DNA of 64,000 nucleotides, taken from assembly GCA_046348855.1 (NCBI GenBank), contig JAXMDK010000002.1:124001-188000 (forward strand). The letters are read 5' to 3'. Position 1 is the first letter of the stretch; the number at the start of each line of letters is the position of its first letter. The DNA is from TMP-24 sp046348855. GTDB taxonomy: Bacteria; Pseudomonadota; Alphaproteobacteria; Rhodobacterales; Rhodobacteraceae. The notes beneath the pieces were generated by a model that searched no databases, had not been told where the DNA came from, and saw nothing but the letters and a program-made list of their open reading frames with translations. Of the stretch, positions 59,352 through 64,000 are shown piece after piece. The translations under genes and the position numbers were made by a program.

Positions 59352-62300
59352 ATGACCGCGCCCGCCCATATCACTTTGTCCGGCGCCCCCGAGGGTTTCG
59401 ACGCCCGCGCGCTGGCGAATGAACTCGCGCGGGGTGCGCCGGTCGTCCATGTCGCCCGCGACGACAAGCGGATGGAGGCGATGCGGGCGGCCTTGGCCTT
59501 CTTTGCACCCGACGCCGCGGTCCTGACCTTCCCGGCCTGGGACTGCCTGCCCTACGACCGGGTGTCGCCCAACCCCGACGTTTCGGCGGCGCGGATGGCG
59601 ACGCTGGCGACGCTGGCGCGCGGGCTGCCCGGCCCCTTCATCCTGCTGACCACGCTCAACGCCGCCAGCCAGCGCCTGCCGGCGCGCGATCTGGTGAAGA
59701 GCTCGGCCTTCACCGCCAGGGTCGGCCAGCGCATCGACGAGGCGGGGCTGAAATCCTATCTGGTGCGCATGGGTTTCGCCCAGACTCCCACCGTGTCCGA
59801 ACCCGGCGACTATGCGCTGCGCGGCGGGATCATCGACATCTTCCCGCCGGGGCAGGCCGGGCCGGTGCGGCTCGATCTCTTCGGCGACGTGCTGGACGGG
59901 GCGCGGCGGTTCGACGCCGCCAGCCAGCGCACCATCGAAAAGCTGACCGCCGTCGAGCTTGCCCCGGTGTCCGAGGTCATCCTCGACGAAGCCGCGATCA
60001 CTCGCTTCCGCCAGAATTACCGCATCGAATTCGGCGCGGCGGGCACCGACGATCCCCTGTACGAAGCCGTCAGCGCCGGACGCAAGCACGCCGGCATGGA
60101 ACATTGGCTGCCCTATTTTCACGACCGGCTGGAGACGCTGTTCGACTATCTGCCGGGCGCGAGCGTGATGCTCGACGACCAGACCGCCCCGGCGCGGCTG
60201 GCGCGGTGGGAAGGGATCGAGGATCAGTATGACACGCGGCTTGAGGCGCTGAAACGCCGGGACCGGCTGGATTCGGTCTACAAGCCCTGCCCGCCGGGGC
60301 TGCTCTATCTGAACGAATCCGACTGGGCCACGGCGCTGGCCGGGCACCGGGCGGTGCAACTGGTGGCGCTGCCGCAACCGACCGGGCCGGGCGTGCTGGA
60401 TGCCGGCGCCCGGATCGGGCGTAACTTTGCGCCCGAGCGGCGTCTGGAAAACGTCAGCCTTTTCGGTGCCTTGTCCGACCATCTGAAGGCGCGGCTGAAG
60501 GAGGGGCAGGTCGTCGTCGCCTCCTATTCCGAGGGCGCGCGCGAACGGCTGAAGGGTCTGCTGGAAGACGAAGGCGTCAAGGGCGCGGCGCTGGCCCGCG
60601 ATCTGCGCGACGTGGCCGATGGCAAGGGCACACTCTACCTGACCGTCTGGGCGCTGGAGCACGGGTTCGAATGTCCGGGCCTGACGGTGATCTCGGAACA
60701 GGATGTGCTGGGCGACCGGCTGATCCGTGGGGCGAAAAAACGCAGGCGGGCCGAGAACTTCCTGACCGAAGCTCAGTCGCTGACCCCCGGCGACCTGGTA
60801 GTGCACGTCGAACACGGGGTCGGCCGCTACAAGGGGCTGGAAACCATCACCGCGCTGGGCGCGCCGCACGAATGCGTGCATCTCGAATATGCCGAGGGCG
60901 CCCGGCTTTACCTGCCGGTCGAGAATATCGAACTGCTCAGCCGCTATGGCCATGAAGAGGGGCTTCTGGACCGGCTGGGCGGTGGCGCCTGGCAGGCCAA
61001 GAAGGCGAAGCTCAAGGAACGCATCCGCCAGATCGCCGAACGGCTGATGCGGGTTGCGGCCGAACGGGCGCTGCGCCACGCCCCGATCCTCGAGGCCCCG
61101 CACCACGACTGGGACGCCTTTGCCGCGCGCTTTCCCTATCAGGAAACCGACGACCAGCTGGCGGCGATTGGCGATGTGGTCGCCGATCTCGAGGCCGGCA
61201 GCCCGATGGACCGGCTGGTCGTGGGCGACGTGGGCTTCGGCAAGACCGAGGTCGCCATGCGCGCGGCCTTCATTGCCGCCCAGTCGGGGGTGCAGGTGGC
61301 AGTCATCGCGCCGACCACGCTGCTGGCGCGCCAGCACTACAAGACCTTCGCCGAACGGTTCCGGGGCACGGCGATCAGCGTCCGGCCGCTGTCGCGGTTC
61401 GTCTCGGCCAAGGATGCCGCCGTCACCCGCGACGGTCTGGCCGACGGCACCGTCGACATCGTCATCGGCACCCATGCGGTGCTGGCGAAAGGCGTGAAGT
61501 TCCGCAACCTCGGCCTTCTTGTCATTGACGAGGAACAGCATTTCGGCGTTCAGCACAAGGAACGCCTGAAGGAGATGCGCAGCGAAATCCATGTGCTGAC
61601 CCTGACCGCGACGCCGATCCCGCGCACCCTGCAACTGTCGCTGACCGGGGTGCGCGACCTGTCGATCATCGGCACGCCGCCGGTCGACCGGCTGGCGATC
61701 CGCACCTACGTCAGCGAATTCGACTCGGTCACCATCCGCGAGGCTCTTCTGCGCGAGCATTATCGCGGCGGCCAGAGCTTCTATGTGGTTCCGCGAATTT
61801 CCGATCTTCCCGAAATCGAGGAGTTCCTGAAGACCCATGTCCCCGAGGTCAGCCATGTCGTCGCCCATGGCCAACTGGCGGCGGGCGAGTTGGACGACCG
61901 GATGAACGCCTTCTATGACGGCAAGTATGACGTGCTGCTGGCCACCACCATCGTCGAAAGCGGCCTCGACATCCCGACCGCCAACACCATGATCGTGCAC
62001 CGTGCCGACATGTTCGGGCTGAGCCAGCTTTACCAGATCCGCGGCCGGGTCGGCCGGTCGAAGGCGCGCGCCTATGCCTACCTGACCACCAAGCCCCGCG
62101 CGCCGCTGACGCCGGCCGCGCAGAAGCGCCTGCGGCTGCTCGGCTCGCTCGACAGTCTCGGCGCGGGCTTTTCGCTGGCCTCGCAGGATCTCGACCTGCG
62201 CGGGGCGGGCAATCTGCTGGGCGAGGAACAGTCCGGCCATATCCGCGAGGTCGGCTATGAACTTTACCAGTCGATGCTGGAAGACACGATCGCGCGGCTG

Positions 62301-62822
62301 AAGTCGGGCGAGTTGCAGGGCACCAGCGACGATGACGGCCAATGGGCGCCGCAGATCAACCTCGGCGTGCCGGTGCTGATCCCCGAGGAATATGTGCCCG
62401 ATCTCGACGTGCGGCTGGGCCTGTACCGGCGGCTGTCGCACCTGACCACCAAGGCCGAACTGGAAGGCTTCGCCGCCGAACTGATCGACAGGTTCGGACC
62501 CCTGCCGCGCGAGGTGAACACGCTGCTTCTGGTGGTGCGCATCAAGGGCACCTGCAAGCGCGCCGGCATCGCCCGGCTGGACGCCGGGCCGAAGGGGATC
62601 ACGCTGCAATTCCACAACGACAAGTTCGCCAATCCGGCGGGTCTCGTCGAATTCCTGCAGGCCCAGGGCGGCGTGGCGCGGGTCAAGGACAACCGGATCG
62701 TCATCGCTGGGGACTTCGTCCGCGAAGCCGACCGGATCAAGGCCGCCTTCGCCGCCGCCCGCGACCTGGCCGAAAAGGTAGCTGCTGCCGCGCCGGCGGC
62801 GCGGGCCAGGACGAAGGCCTGA
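59352..62822 (+). CDS. mfd: transcription-repair coupling factor
   Basis: A 1156-residue translocase that removes stalled RNA polymerase and recruits UvrA to lesions. An N-terminal UvrB-like region is followed by the polymerase-interaction domain starting near residue 478 (GDLVVHVEHGVGRYKGLE). The helicase core has Walker A GDVGFGKTEVAMRAAF near residue 625 and the DEEQ box in VIDEEQHFGVQHKERLKEMR near residue 725. The TRG motif region RADMFGLSQLYQIRGRVGRS follows, then the C-terminal autoinhibitory domain. Its stop directly abuts that of the convergent MFS gene. Confidence 0.97.
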   Translation: MTAPAHITLSGAPEGFDARALANELARGAPVVHVARDDKRMEAMRAALAFFAPDAAVLTFPAWDCLPYDRVSPNPDVSAARMATLATLARGLPGPFILLTTLNAASQRLPARDLVKSSAFTARVGQRIDEAGLKSYLVRMGFAQTPTVSEPGDYALRGGIIDIFPPGQAGPVRLDLFGDVLDGARRFDAASQRTIEKLTAVELAPVSEVILDEAAITRFRQNYRIEFGAAGTDDPLYEAVSAGRKHAGMEHWLPYFHDRLETLFDYLPGASVMLDDQTAPARLARWEGIEDQYDTRLEALKRRDRLDSVYKPCPPGLLYLNESDWATALAGHRAVQLVALPQPTGPGVLDAGARIGRNFAPERRLENVSLFGALSDHLKARLKEGQVVVASYSEGARERLKGLLEDEGVKGAALARDLRDVADGKGTLYLTVWALEHGFECPGLTVISEQDVLGDRLIRGAKKRRRAENFLTEAQSLTPGDLVVHVEHGVGRYKGLETITALGAPHECVHLEYAEGARLYLPVENIELLSRYGHEEGLLDRLGGGAWQAKKAKLKERIRQIAERLMRVAAERALRHAPILEAPHHDWDAFAARFPYQETDDQLAAIGDVVADLEAGSPMDRLVVGDVGFGKTEVAMRAAFIAAQSGVQVAVIAPTTLLARQHYKTFAERFRGTAISVRPLSRFVSAKDAAVTRDGLADGTVDIVIGTHAVLAKGVKFRNLGLLVIDEEQHFGVQHKERLKEMRSEIHVLTLTATPIPRTLQLSLTGVRDLSIIGTPPVDRLAIRTYVSEFDSVTIREALLREHYRGGQSFYVVPRISDLPEIEEFLKTHVPEVSHVVAHGQLAAGELDDRMNAFYDGKYDVLLATTIVESGLDIPTANTMIVHRADMFGLSQLYQIRGRVGRSKARAYAYLTTKPRAPLTPAAQKRLRLLGSLDSLGAGFSLASQDLDLRGAGNLLGEEQSGHIREVGYELYQSMLEDTIARLKSGELQGTSDDDGQWAPQINLGVPVLIPEEYVPDLDVRLGLYRRLSHLTTKAELEGFAAELIDRFGPLPREVNTLLLVVRIKGTCKRAGIARLDAGPKGITLQFHNDKFANPAGLVEFLQAQGGVARVKDNRIVIAGDFVREADRIKAAFAAARDLAEKVAAAAPAARARTKA

Positions 62823-64000
62823 TCAGCCCCGCCTCGCTTGCCGCATCAACAGCATCGCCAGCGCCGAACAGATGGCCGCGGCGGCCATCGCCGGAACCGG
62901 GGTTCCGTTGAACAGCAGGCCGACGAACCCGGCGATCATCGCCGAGATGACCGTCGACAGCGACGCGATCACCGAGGTCGCCATGCCCGCCAGGTGGCCC
63001 ATCTTCTGCATGGCCAGCGCGTTGAGGTTGCCGAAGGTCAGCCCGGCGATGAAGAAGATGCTGGTCACCCACAGGAAGAATGCCGCGAAACCGATTGCTC
63101 CGCCGGGATTAAATCCGGCGAACAGCACCAGCATGGCGACTGACAGCGCCGCCTGGCCGCTGTAGGCCAGAAGCGCGATCCGCCGCATGCCGAGGCGATG
63201 GATCAGCCGGCTGTTGACCATCGAGGCGGTGGCCGAAACTGCCGCGATCAGCGCGAACCAGTAGGGGAATTGCGCCCCGCGCCCCCAGGTCTGATCGAAG
63301 ATCTGCTGGATCGACGACAGGACGCCCAGCATCTGGCCGTAGCCCAGTGCCATGACCGAGGTGTAAAGGCGCACCTCGCTGCTGGCCAGCACCTCGCGCA
63401 GGCCGGCGAGGATCATCCCGGCCGCCAGCGGTCGCCGCGCGGCGGGGTCCAGCGTTTCGGGCTGGCGGAGGCCCATCCAGATCCAGGCGATGGCCGCGAA
63501 GGCGATGTAGGCCAGGAAGATCGCCCGCCAGCCGGCGAACAGCACGATGGTCTGCCCGACCATCGGCGCCAGCGCCGGGACCACCATGAACACCATCATC
63601 ACGAAGGACATGACCCGTGCCATCTCGCGGCCGTGGAACAGGTCGCGCGTCAGTGCGAGCCCGACCACCCGGGGGGCGGCGGCGCCGACGCCTTGCAGGA
63701 AGCGCGCCACCAGAAGAAAGCCGAGGCTGGCCGAGAAATGCGCGGCCGCCGCGGCGGCGGCATAAAGCACCAGCCCGCCGGCGATGACCGGCGTGCGGCC
63801 CCAGGCGTCCGACATCGGGCCGACGAACAGCGTGCCCACCCCCATGCCCATGACGAAGACCGACAGGATCAGCTGCGCCCGGTTGGGGGCCAGCGGTGTC
63901 AGCTCATGGGCGATGGAGGGCAGCGACGGCAGCATCGCGTCGATGGAAAAGGCGACAGTGGCATAAAGCATCGCCAGCATCGCGGTGAATTCCACCCGGC
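62823..64000 (-). CDS. Bcr/CflA-type MFS drug-resistance transporter (5' end cut)
   Basis: A 12-helix major-facilitator transporter of at least 390 residues. The early helix has MLYATVAFSIDAMLPSLPSI and the A-motif region is VGPMSDAWGRTPVIAGGLVL, as in Bcr/CflA multidrug exporters. The frame stays open to the window edge, and the family has a few more residues before the visible start, so the gene probably begins beyond 64000; a GTG at 63995 is possible but less likely. Confidence 0.9.
   Translation of the reverse strand, partial: RVEFTAMLAMLYATVAFSIDAMLPSLPSIAHELTPLAPNRAQLILSVFVMGMGVGTLFVGPMSDAWGRTPVIAGGLVLYAAAAAAAHFSASLGFLLVARFLQGVGAAAPRVVGLALTRDLFHGREMARVMSFVMMVFMVVPALAPMVGQTIVLFAGWRAIFLAYIAFAAIAWIWMGLRQPETLDPAARRPLAAGMILAGLREVLASSEVRLYTSVMALGYGQMLGVLSSIQQIFDQTWGRGAQFPYWFALIAAVSATASMVNSRLIHRLGMRRIALLAYSGQAALSVAMLVLFAGFNPGGAIGFAAFFLWVTSIFFIAGLTFGNLNALAMQKMGHLAGMATSVIASLSTVISAMIAGFVGLLFNGTPVPAMAAAAICSALAMLLMRQARRG

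Noticed and set aside
59343..62615. 1090-codon minus-strand frame opposite mfd
   Set aside because: It is antisense to a recognised mfd gene; the composition and lack of any motif mark it as a GC artefact.

Overview
The window is a GC-rich chromosomal segment from an alphaproteobacterium, most likely a member of the Rhodobacterales (Rhodobacter/Paracoccus-like). The basis is high GC, operons packed with ATGA overlaps, the choXWV/betIBA choline locus, Hint_2-type RTX proteins, a DUF2852 protein and an Asp-type HemB. No plasmid, phage or transposase gene was recognised. The first gene and the last gene run off the window.

Layout. 1-5.1 kb: sugar/aldolase-type metabolic genes, then a small cluster of secreted paralogues around a YidB-like protein. 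5.1-14.8 kb: guanine deaminase, mgtE, 5-formyl-THF cyclo-ligase, a YmdB-type phosphoesterase, a frameshifted EamA permease, an SLC13-type permease with RCK domains, yebC and the divergent argP/argO pair. 14.9-22.7 kb: choline uptake (choXWV, minus strand) divergent from choline oxidation (betI-betB-PLP dehydratase-betA, plus strand), with two matching palindromes between them that are probable BetI operators. 23-30.3 kb: VOC protein, bpt, DUF2852, YbaK, the arginine catabolic pair ocd-rocF with a divergent Lrp-type regulator, dsbB, a DedA-like protein and a zinc peptidase. 30.3-35.2 kb: tRNA-Leu(CAA), then three Hint-domain genes, the last one a large RTX protein. 35.6-38.7 kb: MobA-like transferase and a dimethylglycine dehydrogenase-like flavoprotein. 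38.9-48.4 kb: an ArnT-like glycosyltransferase, a complete branched-chain amino acid ABC operon interrupted by two secreted-protein genes, and a GlxA-type regulator. 48.5-64 kb: class II DAHP synthase, PAS protein, yicC-gmk-gamma carbonic anhydrase, a penicillin acylase, an NAD-dependent reductase, a SYLF lipoprotein, hemB, mfd and an MFS exporter.

The most unusual signal is a dispersed non-coding repeat of about 300 nt present four times (3275, 22765, 35279 and 49949). Each copy folds into a string of strong hairpins, and one hairpin keeps its pairing through a matched base change between copies. Three copies sit between convergent gene ends and the fourth is inverted and shortened. A second set of GC hairpins, three of them next to a GAAAATATCC-type motif, marks other gene ends.

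Several genes carry single-base frameshifts in homopolymer runs (EamA, DUF2852, the livF-livH insert), and ocd has a cluster of indels. This pattern suggests residual assembly errors at least as much as true pseudogenes.
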